DNA of 64,000 nt, from the NCBI RefSeq assembly GCF_000007825.1, contig NC_004722.1:4741001-4805000 (forward strand), in the 5' to 3' direction. The notes under the pieces were generated by a model. The model saw nothing but the letters and a program-made list of their open reading frames with translations. It was not told the DNA's origin and did no database searches. The DNA is from Bacillus cereus ATCC 14579 (GTDB taxonomy: Bacteria; Bacillota; Bacilli; Bacillales; Bacillaceae_G). Position numbers and translations under genes: made by a program. Shown here piece by piece: positions 7,849 through 16,021 of this stretch; positions within the stretch are counted from its first letter, which is position 1, and every line of letters starts with the position of its first letter.

Positions 7849-8439
7849 CATCACTGTATTTCTTTTTTGTCTGTAAAAATAAAACACACTCACAATCAAT
7901 GCAATACTCCCGCCAAAATACAAACCATACTCTATCGCAGCTGCTACAATCCTTTCAATATGTTGTCCAAATAAAGAACCGAGCACAAAATAAACGAGTG
8001 TCCAAACAAATCCTGTCGTATAGGAATACAAAGCATATATCCGAAATGACATGTTATTCATCCCAACTAAATACGGTACGATATGTCTTACAACTGGTAT
8101 GAAATAGCTTGTAACTAACGCGTACTGTCCGTATTTATCAACCATTTCTTGTGATTTCATCAAATACTTCGCTTTTTTCTTTTTCATTAATTTATGGAGT
8201 ACCTTCGTTCCAAAAACCTTCCCTAATATATATCCTAAAGAAAGCCCTGATACAACACCTAAATATGTTAATACGAATGAAGGAACAACACTTAATATAC
8301 CTACTGAAGATACGAAACCACCACTCATAACAATCATTTCATCTGGAATTGGCATACCGATAATCCCTAACCATAAACAGAAAAATAAAGCCCAATAACC
8401 GTATTGTTCAATATAAGATAATAATTCATGTAATTCCAT
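7840..8439 (-). CDS. DedA family membrane protein
   Basis: 199 aa from the ATG at 8439 (MELHELLSY), whose first base is the last base of the upstream stop (TAATG); the longer frame to 8472 is unlikely because of this coupling. The family signatures GMPIPDE and FIPVVRHIVPYLVG are present, with 4-5 membrane segments. DedA/SNARE-associated proteins include lipid (undecaprenyl phosphate or phosphatidylethanolamine) scramblases and help keep the proton-motive force and resistance to cationic peptides. It is coupled to a putative phospholipid methyltransferase and controlled by the TTAAGA-type promoter shared with ABC-1 and yxeA, so a membrane-defence role is plausible. Confidence 0.9.
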   Translation of the reverse strand: MELHELLSYIEQYGYWALFFCLWLGIIGMPIPDEMIVMSGGFVSSVGILSVVPSFVLTYLGVVSGLSLGYILGKVFGTKVLHKLMKKKKAKYLMKSQEMVDKYGQYALVTSYFIPVVRHIVPYLVGMNNMSFRIYALYSYTTGFVWTLVYFVLGSLFGQHIERIVAAAIEYGLYFGGSIALIVSVFYFYRQKRNTVMSK

Positions 8440-9017
8440 TATGCATATGCTCTCCTTAGTTCTTTTTTGCAACTAAAGACGTAGGCTGGCGGGAAATTAA
8501 GCCATACTTTTTCTAGTGTAATTTCAGGGAAGAAATGCTGTATAAACCCTTTTTTCACAAGTGAATATTGAAATGTAATGAACTCACCATTCTCATGTAT
8601 CGCTTCCATCGCATTATTTAAAATGCGCTTTGAAACTTCTTCTGGTAAAGAAGTGAAAGGCAACCCTGATAAAACGTAATCAATGCATTCTATATTGTGC
8701 TCCCCCATATACTTCTTTATATTTTCAGCTGAACCGTGTACAACAATGACATTCTGCTCATCTTTAAACTTTCTTTTTAATTCTTTGAAAAATACTTCAT
8801 TAATTTCAATAAGAAGAAATATCGTTTCCTTCTTTTTTCTCTTCATAATCTCTTTCGTAAAAACCCCTGTGCCAGGCCCTAACTCTACAATACATTTCGC
8901 TTTATTAAAATCAATTACATCAACCATTTTCTTTGCTAATATTTTTGAACTTGGCGCAATTGCACCAGTATGTTTTGGATGCTTTATAAATTCATGTAAA
9001 AATGTAATGAGCTGCAT
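8439..9017 (-). CDS. Class I SAM methyltransferase, phospholipid N-methyltransferase / KsgA-like
   Basis: 192 aa, ATG with GAGGAGAGG upstream. The SAM-binding motif I VELGPGTGVFTKEI lies near residues 43-56, followed by LLIEINE and VVHGSAENI, and the motif LSGLPFTSLP in the place of the NPPF/NLPY motif. This pattern is that of the COG3963-type phospholipid N-methyltransferase relatives of rRNA adenine dimethylases. The true substrate cannot be decided from sequence; a lipid substrate is suggested by the translational coupling to a DedA protein. Transcription starts from the promoter at 9062-9116. Confidence 0.8.
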   Translation of the reverse strand: MQLITFLHEFIKHPKHTGAIAPSSKILAKKMVDVIDFNKAKCIVELGPGTGVFTKEIMKRKKKETIFLLIEINEVFFKELKRKFKDEQNVIVVHGSAENIKKYMGEHNIECIDYVLSGLPFTSLPEEVSKRILNNAMEAIHENGEFITFQYSLVKKGFIQHFFPEITLEKVWLNFPPAYVFSCKKELRRAYA

Positions 9018-9061
9018 GTAAACCTCTCCTCATTCGTTCGATAGTTTTTAACTTGTGTCTA

Positions 9062-9116
9062 AGTATAACTATCGTTTCTTAATAAAAATTGAGGAAGTTT
9101 CTTAAGATTTTATGAA
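9062..9116 (-). promoter_or_regulatory. Direct-repeat promoter of methyltransferase-DedA operon
   Basis: Minus strand: TTCATA (degenerate), 5 bp, TTAAGA, 17 bp, TTAAGA, 9 bp, TATACT. Spacing is the same as in the ABC-1 and yxeA promoters. Confidence 0.65.
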
Positions 9117-9119
9117 GAA

Positions 9120-9153
9120 TAAAAAAAACAGCTATCGCGTGTAGCGATAGCTG
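9120..9153 (-). terminator. Terminator of the ABC-2 operon
   Basis: Perfect stem CAGCTATCGC / GCGATAGCTG with a 5 nt loop and an 8-base T-run on the minus strand, after the permease stop at 9161. Confidence 0.9.
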
Positions 9154-9160
9154 CCCCTTA

Positions 9161-11110
9161 TTACTTCGCACTCACGATCTTATAATAAGAACGAACCGTT
9201 AAGAAGTAATATCCAATATAGATGACACCGTATACTCCAATACTAATGAGAAGCGGAATCATAATTTCAAATGGTAATATATTTGATAAACCTTTTAGTG
9301 CAAATAAACTGTGTAAAATACCGATTACTAACGGAATAGCGAAGATAAAGCTTACTTGTTTTGCGATAGCTTTCTTCATTTCTTGCTTCGTTACACCAAC
9401 TTTATGAAGGACAATGTAACGATCACGGTCAGCACTTGCTTCTGTTAATTGTTTAAAGTAAATGATTGAGCCTGTTGCTAATAGGAATACTAATCCTAAG
9501 AATAACCCAATAAACATCATTAAGCCTGTCGTTTCAAGCCCCATTTGGAATCCTGTATAGAAATCGTTAAATGGTTTTAAAACTTCTGATTCTCCAGCTG
9601 GCATAATGCTTGCTAATTTTGCTGTTAACTCTTTACTATTTCGCTCACCTTTTACATCAATATTTTTTACAGTACGCGTTTCGTTTACTTGTTTCACTTG
9701 CTCATATGTTTTATCAGGAACGATTACAAATAGTTCATTTAAATTTGTAAGGCTTCTATTATTTACACCTTTAATTTTTAATTCTTTTGACTCATTTCCA
9801 ACAGGGAATACAGCTGTATTTCCTGTATAAAGAGGACCAAAATCAAGTTTCTCAATATATAAGCTATCATATACGAAAGCTTCATTCGCACTCAAATTTA
9901 CAGGTTCTACATCTAAGTGTTTCACATGTTTATTAAAGCTTGATTGAGAAATAAGCTGGTACTGATTCGTAACATTATAGTGTGCGTTCAGAACTTGATC
10001 AGCTCTTTCACCTTTAAATGTTCCTTTCACAGGAATCATTTCAACTTCTGATTCATATGTGACTGGGTGATTATTCTTCTCTCCAGCAAGTATTTCATTT
10101 ACTTTTTTATCTAATGCTGCATCTTTTTTCTCATAGGAATAACTATACGGCGCAGCAACTTTTGATTGCGTAAATGTGTTGTAATACATCGTAACTGACG
10201 TACCAACCGCTGTTAATGTAACTGCACTTAAAATAGCGATTGTCGCCAATGATTTCGCATTTCCTTTAATACGATATAGTAACTGCGATGTCGTTACCAT
10301 ATTCATACCATTATAAAATGCTGACTTATTATTTCTTGCACGTTTCAATACAAATACTGTGAAGAACATGAACAGTAAATAAGTCCCTGCTACTGTCGCT
10401 AATAAAATATATAATGCAACGACCATAAAGTCTGCATACATAACTGCTTTCATGTACATTAGCGCTAAAAAATAACCTGAACCGATTAAGAAAACTGAAA
10501 TTAATGCCATGATGACAGATCCTTTTGGCATTGCTTCTCCTTCACGTTCTGCACGGAAAAGTTCAATTAACTTAAAGCGATAAATTAAACGATATCCTTG
10601 AAGTGATGTATATAAAATAATCACAAAGAAAATAATTGCTGTATCAATAATAGCAGCCATCGGTACTTCAAAATGAACATTTAAATTTAATCCCATCATA
10701 TTTACTAATAACTCAAGGAATAATTTCGAAAGGACACTACCAATCGCAATCCCGATTACTAATGACATTAATCCCATTAACATATTTTCATAAAAGAGCA
10801 TTTTACCAATTTGTCTTTTACGGATACCTAATAACGAATATAAGCCAACTTCTTTTTTACGTTTACGTGTAAAGAATCCGTTCGAATATATAATGAACAC
10901 CGCTACGAAAATGATAAGCATCACACTGGAAACTTGGAACGCTCCGCTAATCTTTTTAGAAGCTTCTGCTGCTTTTTCCATTTGTGAATTATATTGCAGT
11001 GCTTTAAATGTAAAATAAATAACGATACTAAAAATCATAGATGCGAAATATACAAAGTAGTCTTTAAAGTTCCGCTGTATGTTGCGGAGGGCAATGCTAG
11101 ATAAGGTCAT
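9161..11110 (-). CDS. ABC transporter permease, FtsX/BceB family (ABC-2)
   Basis: 649 aa, same architecture as the ABC-1 permease: N-terminal helix, FtsX block with RKRKKEVGLYSLLGI, large extracytoplasmic sensor domain (about residues 315-535), C-terminal FtsX block (DRYIVLHKVGVTKQEMKKA). Long stretches are identical to the permease at 4249-6162, with divergence concentrated in the outer domain, as expected for duplicated pumps with different ligands. The start overlaps its ATPase by 14 bp. Probable role: peptide-antibiotic detoxification and signalling with a BceS-type kinase; the substrate is unknown. Confidence 0.9.
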   Translation of the reverse strand: MTLSSIALRNIQRNFKDYFVYFASMIFSIVIYFTFKALQYNSQMEKAAEASKKISGAFQVSSVMLIIFVAVFIIYSNGFFTRKRKKEVGLYSLLGIRKRQIGKMLFYENMLMGLMSLVIGIAIGSVLSKLFLELLVNMMGLNLNVHFEVPMAAIIDTAIIFFVIILYTSLQGYRLIYRFKLIELFRAEREGEAMPKGSVIMALISVFLIGSGYFLALMYMKAVMYADFMVVALYILLATVAGTYLLFMFFTVFVLKRARNNKSAFYNGMNMVTTSQLLYRIKGNAKSLATIAILSAVTLTAVGTSVTMYYNTFTQSKVAAPYSYSYEKKDAALDKKVNEILAGEKNNHPVTYESEVEMIPVKGTFKGERADQVLNAHYNVTNQYQLISQSSFNKHVKHLDVEPVNLSANEAFVYDSLYIEKLDFGPLYTGNTAVFPVGNESKELKIKGVNNRSLTNLNELFVIVPDKTYEQVKQVNETRTVKNIDVKGERNSKELTAKLASIMPAGESEVLKPFNDFYTGFQMGLETTGLMMFIGLFLGLVFLLATGSIIYFKQLTEASADRDRYIVLHKVGVTKQEMKKAIAKQVSFIFAIPLVIGILHSLFALKGLSNILPFEIMIPLLISIGVYGVIYIGYYFLTVRSYYKIVSAK

Positions 11111-11867
11111 CAGCCATACCTCCAGAAATAGAAGACATTACGTCAACAATTTTTTGGAAGAACTGTTTACGCGTCGATTCACCGCGGTGCAATTCTTTAT
11201 ATAGTTCACCATCTTTAATGAAAATAACTCGTTTACAATAACTTGCTGCAAATGCATCATGCGTTACCATTAAAATTGTTGAGTTATCATATTCATTTAA
11301 TGACTTCATACTTTCAAGTAAATCTGTTGCAGATTTAGAATCAAGCGCTCCAGTTGGCTCATCCCCGAAAATCATACTTGGATTCGTAACGATTGCACGT
11401 GATGCTGCGCAGCGCTGCTTCTGTCCACCAGATACTTGATATGGGAACTGACTTAAAATATGATCAATGCCAAATTTCTTTGAGATTTCAAGAACGCGGC
11501 GATCAATCTCACTCGCTTTCACCTTTGATAACGCAAGTGGTAAAGCAATATTCTCTTTCACTGTTAATGTATCTAATAAGTTATAATCTTGGAAAATGAA
11601 GCCTAAATGATCGCGGCGGAATAATGCTAACTTATCATCATTCATTTTCACAATATCTTTTCCATCAATTAAAATTTCACCGTTCGTCGCATTATCAATT
11701 GTAGAAAGAACATTTAGTAAAGTCGTCTTACCAGAACCAGAAGGTCCCATAATTCCAACGAACTCACCTTCTTTTACTTGTAAGTTAATACCTTTTAACG
11801 CTGCAAATTTATTACCACCCGTGTCATATACTTTTTCAATATTTTTTGCTTCTAATACTGTTTTCAT
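11097..11867 (-). CDS. ABC transporter ATP-binding protein, BceA/YxdL family (ABC-2)
   Basis: 256 aa from the ATG at 11867 (MKTVLEAKN), with GAGGG 8 bp upstream; an in-frame ATG at 11882 is less well placed. Walker A GPSGSGKTT, Q-loop FQDYNLLDTL, signature VSGGQKQR, Walker B MIFGDEPTGALD and MVTHD are all intact. This is the MacB/BceA clade. It is the close paralogue of the broken ABC-1 ATPase and could serve both permeases. A BceR-type site TGACA-GTTA-TGTAA lies about 87 bp upstream. Confidence 0.92.
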   Translation of the reverse strand: MKTVLEAKNIEKVYDTGGNKFAALKGINLQVKEGEFVGIMGPSGSGKTTLLNVLSTIDNATNGEILIDGKDIVKMNDDKLALFRRDHLGFIFQDYNLLDTLTVKENIALPLALSKVKASEIDRRVLEISKKFGIDHILSQFPYQVSGGQKQRCAASRAIVTNPSMIFGDEPTGALDSKSATDLLESMKSLNEYDNSTILMVTHDAFAASYCKRVIFIKDGELYKELHRGESTRKQFFQKIVDVMSSISGGMADDLI

Positions 11868-11953
11868 CTCGACATCCCTCATTTCTTCTATTCTCTATTT
11901 TCAACTATATACACTCTCTACTCTTGCCACTATCGATGTTTCTTACACAAACA

Positions 11954-11967
11954 TGACAGTTATGTAA
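11954..11967. promoter_or_regulatory. BceR-type operator upstream of ABC-2
   Basis: TGACA-GTTA-TGTAA exactly fits the TNACA-N4-TGTAA pattern known for BceR-like response regulators. It sits in the divergent region between the ABC-2 ATPase (minus) and the AraC gene (plus). Binding by the local BceR-like protein is an inference. Confidence 0.5.
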
Positions 11968-12071
11968 GGCACATAAGTAAAGAAATCAAAAAGTTAACGT
12001 AATGAATTAAAGTACTTTGTTACTATAACATTGGGATATCATACCATCCATTCATTCTCCTTACAGGAACA

Positions 12072-12085
12072 TTACAATTTTGTAA
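12072..12085. promoter_or_regulatory. Second BceR-type operator, upstream of the AraC gene
   Basis: TTACA-ATTT-TGTAA is a perfect palindromic match to TNACA-N4-TGTAA, about 90 bp before the AraC start at 12174 and 205 bp from the ABC-2 start. Confidence 0.5.
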
Positions 12086-12173
12086 GGTAAAAAATGCACC
12101 TACAAAGTTGTGCACGAAATGTCGGATGGAGCTATTTCGTTCCTGCTATTCTATGTACAGAGGAGGTCATAAT

Positions 12174-13046
12174 ATGGATTCACTTAAAAATATGAATGCT
12201 GCAATGCGCTATATTGAAGATAACCTTACGAATGAAATTGATTTTAAAGAAGTTGCGAGGCTAGCTCTTTGTTCTGAGTATCACTTTAAAAGAATGTTTT
12301 CGTTTTTAGCAGGTATATCACTATCTGATTATATTCGCTGTAGACGTCTTACTCTCGCTGCCTTTGAACTAAAAAACAGCAATGTAAAAGTCATTGATAT
12401 CGCTATAAAATATGGATACAACTCACCAGATTCATTCGCTCGTGCATTTCAAAACTTGCACGGTATAACACCTTCAGAAGCCCGAAATAGTAGCCATTCT
12501 TTGAAGGCTTATTCACCAATGACCTTCCAATTATCCATTCAAGGAGGAAATGAAATGAATTATCGAATTGAAGAAAAAGAGGCATTTCGAATTATAGGTA
12601 TTACAAAACGAGTACCAATCGTTTTTAATGGTGTAAATGAAGAAATTGCTTCTATGTGGAAAAGTTTAAACCCAGAGTCTATTCAAACATTAAAGTCCCT
12701 TTCGAACATTGAACCTACTGGAATTATTAGTGCTTCTACTAATTTTTCTGAAGGAAGAATGGAGGAAAAAGGAGAACTTGATTACTATATTGGAGTAGCC
12801 ACAACGAAGGATTGTCCAGAGCAATTCGGGCAACTTGAAGTCGCAGCTTCAACATGGGCTATATTTGAAGCTGTCGGTCTATTTCCTGATGCATTACAAA
12901 ATGTGTGGGGGCGTATTTATTCTGAATGGTTCCCTTCTTCGAACTATGAACTAGCGGAAGGACCGGAAATATTGTGGAATGAACAGAAAGATATATCTTC
13001 TCCAAACTTTAAAAGTGAAATTTGGATACCGGTTTTGAAGAAGTGA
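12174..13046 (+). CDS. AraC family regulator with GyrI-like effector domain
   Basis: 290 aa from the ATG at 12174 (MDSLKNMNAAMRYIEDNL), which has AGGAGGT 7 bp upstream; the frame extends upstream to 12108 without a good site. Residues 5-105 form the double AraC helix-turn-helix (FKEVARLALCSEYHFKRMF and DIAIKYGYNSPDSFARAF). The second half (about 125-290), starting NYRIEEKEAFRIIGITKRVP, is a GyrI-like/Bac_rhamnosid type small-molecule binding domain. Such proteins (Rob/SoxS-GyrI style) often control drug efflux. It is monocistronic and ends at a strong terminator. It may control itself or the divergent ABC-2. Confidence 0.9.
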   Translation: MDSLKNMNAAMRYIEDNLTNEIDFKEVARLALCSEYHFKRMFSFLAGISLSDYIRCRRLTLAAFELKNSNVKVIDIAIKYGYNSPDSFARAFQNLHGITPSEARNSSHSLKAYSPMTFQLSIQGGNEMNYRIEEKEAFRIIGITKRVPIVFNGVNEEIASMWKSLNPESIQTLKSLSNIEPTGIISASTNFSEGRMEEKGELDYYIGVATTKDCPEQFGQLEVAASTWAIFEAVGLFPDALQNVWGRIYSEWFPSSNYELAEGPEILWNEQKDISSPNFKSEIWIPVLKK

Positions 13047-13050
13047 TAAA

Positions 13051-13094
13051 AAAAACAAAGCTGCTCTTCCCTAAAAGGAAAAGCAGCTTTATTT
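13051..13094. terminator. Bidirectional terminator
   Basis: Stem AAAGCTGCTCTTCC / GGAAAAGCAGCTTT (one mismatch), A-run on one side and TTTATTT on the other, between the convergent AraC and SdpI genes. Confidence 0.85.
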
Positions 13095-13728
13095 ACATTT
13101 TTAGTTCTTTTTTATAAGCAATATATGAATATCCCATCGTTAATCCTACTGCACCAATAATAATTCCAACCATTACGAAAGATTTCCACGCCACTGGTGC
13201 AAAAACACTTAAAATCATAATGATCCCCAATGCAACAAACACCTTTCCGCTAAAACGGTGCGTTTTTCTCCACACTTCTTCGTTACTTAATGTCCACGGT
13301 GTTTTTATACCTACAAAGTAGTTTGGTTTACATTGTGGTAAATAGTTTCCGATGACTATAAATAAAATACCCACTAATAATTCCGGCACGCGATTAATGA
13401 ATAAATTGTATCCTAATCCACTTGTAATAATATCTATATTCCCTACAAATAGTAGCAGTAGTATCCCGTTATTCATCATCATAAAAGCTTTAGAAAACTT
13501 CTCGTAGTTCGCTTTCTTTGGATCAATCTTTGGTAACACGTTTAGAAAAATATATAAAACAATCATAATTCCAACCATAGAAAGCATTCCATACAATTTA
13601 GAAGAATATCCATCTACTTTACCGCCGCTCCAATGCGTTGCAATTGTATCCGGTAAATGTGGCCAAGCAAACGCCCAAGCTAAACAAGTTATAACAATTA
13701 ATAAGATTGCAAAAAGATGCTTTTTCAT
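13093..13728 (-). CDS. SdpI family immunity-type membrane protein
   Basis: 211 aa with about six membrane helices. The N-terminal block (DTIATHWSGGKVDGYSSK, a DUF1648 signature) and the motif VGIKTPWTLSNEEVWRKTHRFSGKVFV identify the SdpI/YhfL family. In B. subtilis SdpI protects against the SdpC toxin and sequesters the SdpR repressor at the membrane. The gene overlaps the ArsR-type repressor gene by 4 bp, reproducing the sdpRI pair. No sdpABC toxin genes are in this window. Confidence 0.9.
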   Translation of the reverse strand: MKKHLFAILLIVITCLAWAFAWPHLPDTIATHWSGGKVDGYSSKLYGMLSMVGIMIVLYIFLNVLPKIDPKKANYEKFSKAFMMMNNGILLLLFVGNIDIITSGLGYNLFINRVPELLVGILFIVIGNYLPQCKPNYFVGIKTPWTLSNEEVWRKTHRFSGKVFVALGIIMILSVFAPVAWKSFVMVGIIIGAVGLTMGYSYIAYKKELKM

Positions 13729-13997
13729 TTCCCCTCTTCCCCCTTATTCGTAAATGTAAACACCCAAGTCAATAAATCTTGAAAGACCGTTGTGTTTAAA
13801 GAGTACATAACGAATTGCCCTTTCTTTTCATCTTGAATAAGTTCAGCATTTTTAAGTGCATTTAAGTGGTGTGAAATACTTGGTTTTGTCATATTGAAAT
13901 GTTCAGCAATCTCACCAGCGGTTAGATCGCCTTCTTTTAATAAGTCTAAAATTTTTCTCCTTGTTGGATCTGCTAATGCTTTGAATGCTTGATTCAA
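13725..13997 (-). CDS. ArsR/SmtB-type autorepressor (SdpR-like)
   Basis: 90 aa winged-helix protein, with the HTH at about residues 27-50 (TAGEIAEHFNMTKPSISHHLNAL) and the opening FKALADPTRRKILDLL typical of ArsR-type regulators. No metal-binding cysteines, as in SdpR. AGGAAG precedes the ATG. An inverted repeat TTTAGATA-TTT-ATCTAAA-like site 30 bp upstream is its likely operator. It forms an operon with sdpI. Confidence 0.9.
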   Translation of the reverse strand: MNQAFKALADPTRRKILDLLKEGDLTAGEIAEHFNMTKPSISHHLNALKNAELIQDEKKGQFVMYSLNTTVFQDLLTWVFTFTNKGEEGK

Positions 13998-14025
13998 TGT
14001 CTTTCTTCCTTTCGATAATTAGACA

Positions 14026-14043
14026 TTTAGATATTTATCTAAA
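14026..14043. promoter_or_regulatory. Inverted-repeat operator of the sdpRI-like operon
   Basis: TTTAGAT-ATTT-ATCTAAA, a perfect dyad about 30 bp upstream of the repressor start. Self-repression is inferred from the SdpR family. Confidence 0.6.
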
Positions 14044-14151
14044 CATTAAACCAATTACTGTTATTTGTCAATTTCATCCAGCGCCCTTTTTACTTTTCTC
14101 ACTTTTAACCTATACTGTTTACTAGCTTATCTTTCAACATAATGAAAAGAC

Positions 14152-14181
14152 TTGAAACACATGATACACTATAGCTACAAT
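14152..14181 (+). promoter_or_regulatory. Sigma-A promoter of the two-component operon
   Basis: TTGAAA (14152-14157), 18 bp, TACAAT (14176-14181), followed by GAGGAGG and the ATG at 14207. Confidence 0.6.
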
Positions 14182-14206
14182 TGTTTTTTTGAGGAGGAAT
14201 ATACAT

Positions 14207-14902
14207 ATGTATAAAATTTTAATCGTTGAAGACGATCCAAATATTTCATCATTACTGCAATCTCACATTCAGAAGTACGGTTATGAGGCTGTGGTAGCGG
14301 AGAATTTCGATGATATTATGGAATCGTTTAACGCAGTGAAACCACATCTTGTTTTACTTGATGTAAACTTACCGAAATTCGATGGTTTCTACTGGTGCCG
14401 TCAAATTCGTCATGAATCTACTTGTCCAATTATTTTCATTTCAGCGCGTGCTGGTGAGATGGAACAAATTATGGCAATTGAAAGCGGTGCGGATGATTAC
14501 ATTACAAAACCATTCCACTACGACGTTGTAATGGCAAAAATTAAAGGACAATTACGCCGTATTTACGGTGATTATGCACCAAATATTTCTGAACGTATCG
14601 TTGAAGTTGAAGGTTTAAAACTATTCCCTGAACGTCCAGAAATTCATTTTGGATCTGAACAAGTTCTTTTAACGAAGAAAGAGGCAATTTTAGCAGAAAT
14701 GTTATTATCTAAATTCCCTCGTACAGCGAGCCGTGAAGATTTATTAGCTGCGCTTTGGGATGACGAAAGTTTCGTTGAGGAAAATACATTAAACGTAAAC
14801 ATTACACGTCTTCGTAAAAAGTTTAATGAGCTTGGCATTGAGAACTCTATTGAAACAGTACGTGGACTTGGATATCGCTTTAACGCAACTTGGAGTGAAT
14901 AA
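14207..14902 (+). CDS. OmpR family response regulator (BceR-like)
   Basis: 231 aa from the ATG at 14207 (MYKILIVEDD), with GAGGAGG 9 bp upstream; the longer TTG start at 14189 would include the ribosome site. The receiver domain (1-115) has acidic pocket E8-D9-D10, phosphoacceptor D52 (VLLDVNLP), ISAR and K in ITKPFH. The C-terminal winged helix (about 130-228) ends with VRGLGYRF. Two bases separate it from the kinase gene. Proximity to BceAB-type permeases makes it a BceR/YxdJ-class regulator, probably binding TNACA-N4-TGTAA sites. Confidence 0.93.
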   Translation: MYKILIVEDDPNISSLLQSHIQKYGYEAVVAENFDDIMESFNAVKPHLVLLDVNLPKFDGFYWCRQIRHESTCPIIFISARAGEMEQIMAIESGADDYITKPFHYDVVMAKIKGQLRRIYGDYAPNISERIVEVEGLKLFPERPEIHFGSEQVLLTKKEAILAEMLLSKFPRTASREDLLAALWDDESFVEENTLNVNITRLRKKFNELGIENSIETVRGLGYRFNATWSE

Positions 14903-14904
14903 GC

Positions 14905-15927
14905 ATGAAGCTATTTTTACGTGATCATTTTGCATTTTTTCTACTGTACGTATTAAACTTCGGTATCATTTTCGTTCTTTATGATGCAGTAGACGGATTT
15001 CAAAATAATAAATTTTACTTCGTCGTTTTAAGCCTATACTTATTTATTTGTTTCCTCGCTTATCGTTACGTTCGCAATCGTAGAATGTACCATAGATTAA
15101 GTGAGCAACCAGAAAAAATGGAAGATGCGTTTATTGAAAGAGCAACTGCTCCGATGCCTCACGGTGTCAATGAACTCGTACGTACGCAGTACCGTTTATT
15201 CCAAAAAGAACTACAATCGTATGAAGTAAAACAACAAGAACATCAATTATTCATTAACCATTGGGTACATCAAATGAAGACACCTGTTTCTGTTATGCAG
15301 CTTATGGTGCTAGAAATGGAAGACGAGCATTTAATTCCAAAGTTTAAAAAAGAATTAGAGCGTCTAAACCAAGGGCTTGATATGGCTTTATACATGGCTA
15401 GGTTAAATAACTTCCATGAAGATTTCCATGTCGAGACGATTTCATTAAAAGATACGGTAACAAAAAATATTAACGGATTAAAAGAACTATTCATTCGTAA
15501 TGGTGTCTTCCCTGTTTTAGAAGTCCATTCTGATTTAAAAGTTGCTTCTGATGCGAAATGGCTAAAATTTATCATCTATCAGTTAATGACAAATGCTGTT
15601 CGTTACTCTGGGGAACGCGGAAAGAAAGTATTCTTATCTGCTTACCAAAACGGAAAAGATATTATTTTAGAAGTTCGCGATGAAGGTGTTGGTATTCCGC
15701 AAGAAGATATTCGAAGAGTATTTGAACCATTTTACACTGGGAAAAACGGTCGCGCGTTCGGAGAATCTACTGGTATGGGACTTTATATTGTAAGTAAAAT
15801 TTGTGATTATTTAGGTCACTCTGTCAAACTAGATTCTGAAGTTGGTAAAGGAACGACGATTAAAATCATCTTCCACAACGCTGCAAATAATCAAGCAGAA
15901 CATACGGAGAAGGTGACCGAAGCATGA
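14905..15927 (+). CDS. Intramembrane-sensing histidine kinase (BceS-like)
   Basis: 340 aa. Two closely spaced N-terminal helices (about 8-27 and 36-55) with almost no extracellular loop are typical of BceS kinases, which sense through the transporter. The H-box is HWVHQMKTPVSVM with H122; then N-box YQLMTNAVRY, G1 DEGVGIP, F-box FEPFYTGK and G2 STGMGLYIV. The operon starts at the promoter at 14152-14181 and a terminator (15948-15979) separates it from the permease genes, which may allow separate levels of kinase and transporter. Confidence 0.93.
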   Translation: MKLFLRDHFAFFLLYVLNFGIIFVLYDAVDGFQNNKFYFVVLSLYLFICFLAYRYVRNRRMYHRLSEQPEKMEDAFIERATAPMPHGVNELVRTQYRLFQKELQSYEVKQQEHQLFINHWVHQMKTPVSVMQLMVLEMEDEHLIPKFKKELERLNQGLDMALYMARLNNFHEDFHVETISLKDTVTKNINGLKELFIRNGVFPVLEVHSDLKVASDAKWLKFIIYQLMTNAVRYSGERGKKVFLSAYQNGKDIILEVRDEGVGIPQEDIRRVFEPFYTGKNGRAFGESTGMGLYIVSKICDYLGHSVKLDSEVGKGTTIKIIFHNAANNQAEHTEKVTEA

Positions 15928-15947
15928 TCGTAACATATGCAAGCAAA

Positions 15948-15979
15948 ATGTATGAGAACTCACTCTCATACATTTTTTG
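15948..15979 (+). terminator. Terminator or attenuator between kinase and permease genes
   Basis: Stem ATGTATGAGA / TCTCATACAT, 6 nt loop, then TTTTTT. It lies between the histidine kinase and the downstream permease, so read-through or a second promoter must express the transporter. Confidence 0.8.
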
Positions 15980-16021
15980 CAATACAACTACTTCTATATC
16001 TTCTAGCCGGAGGTATAATCT

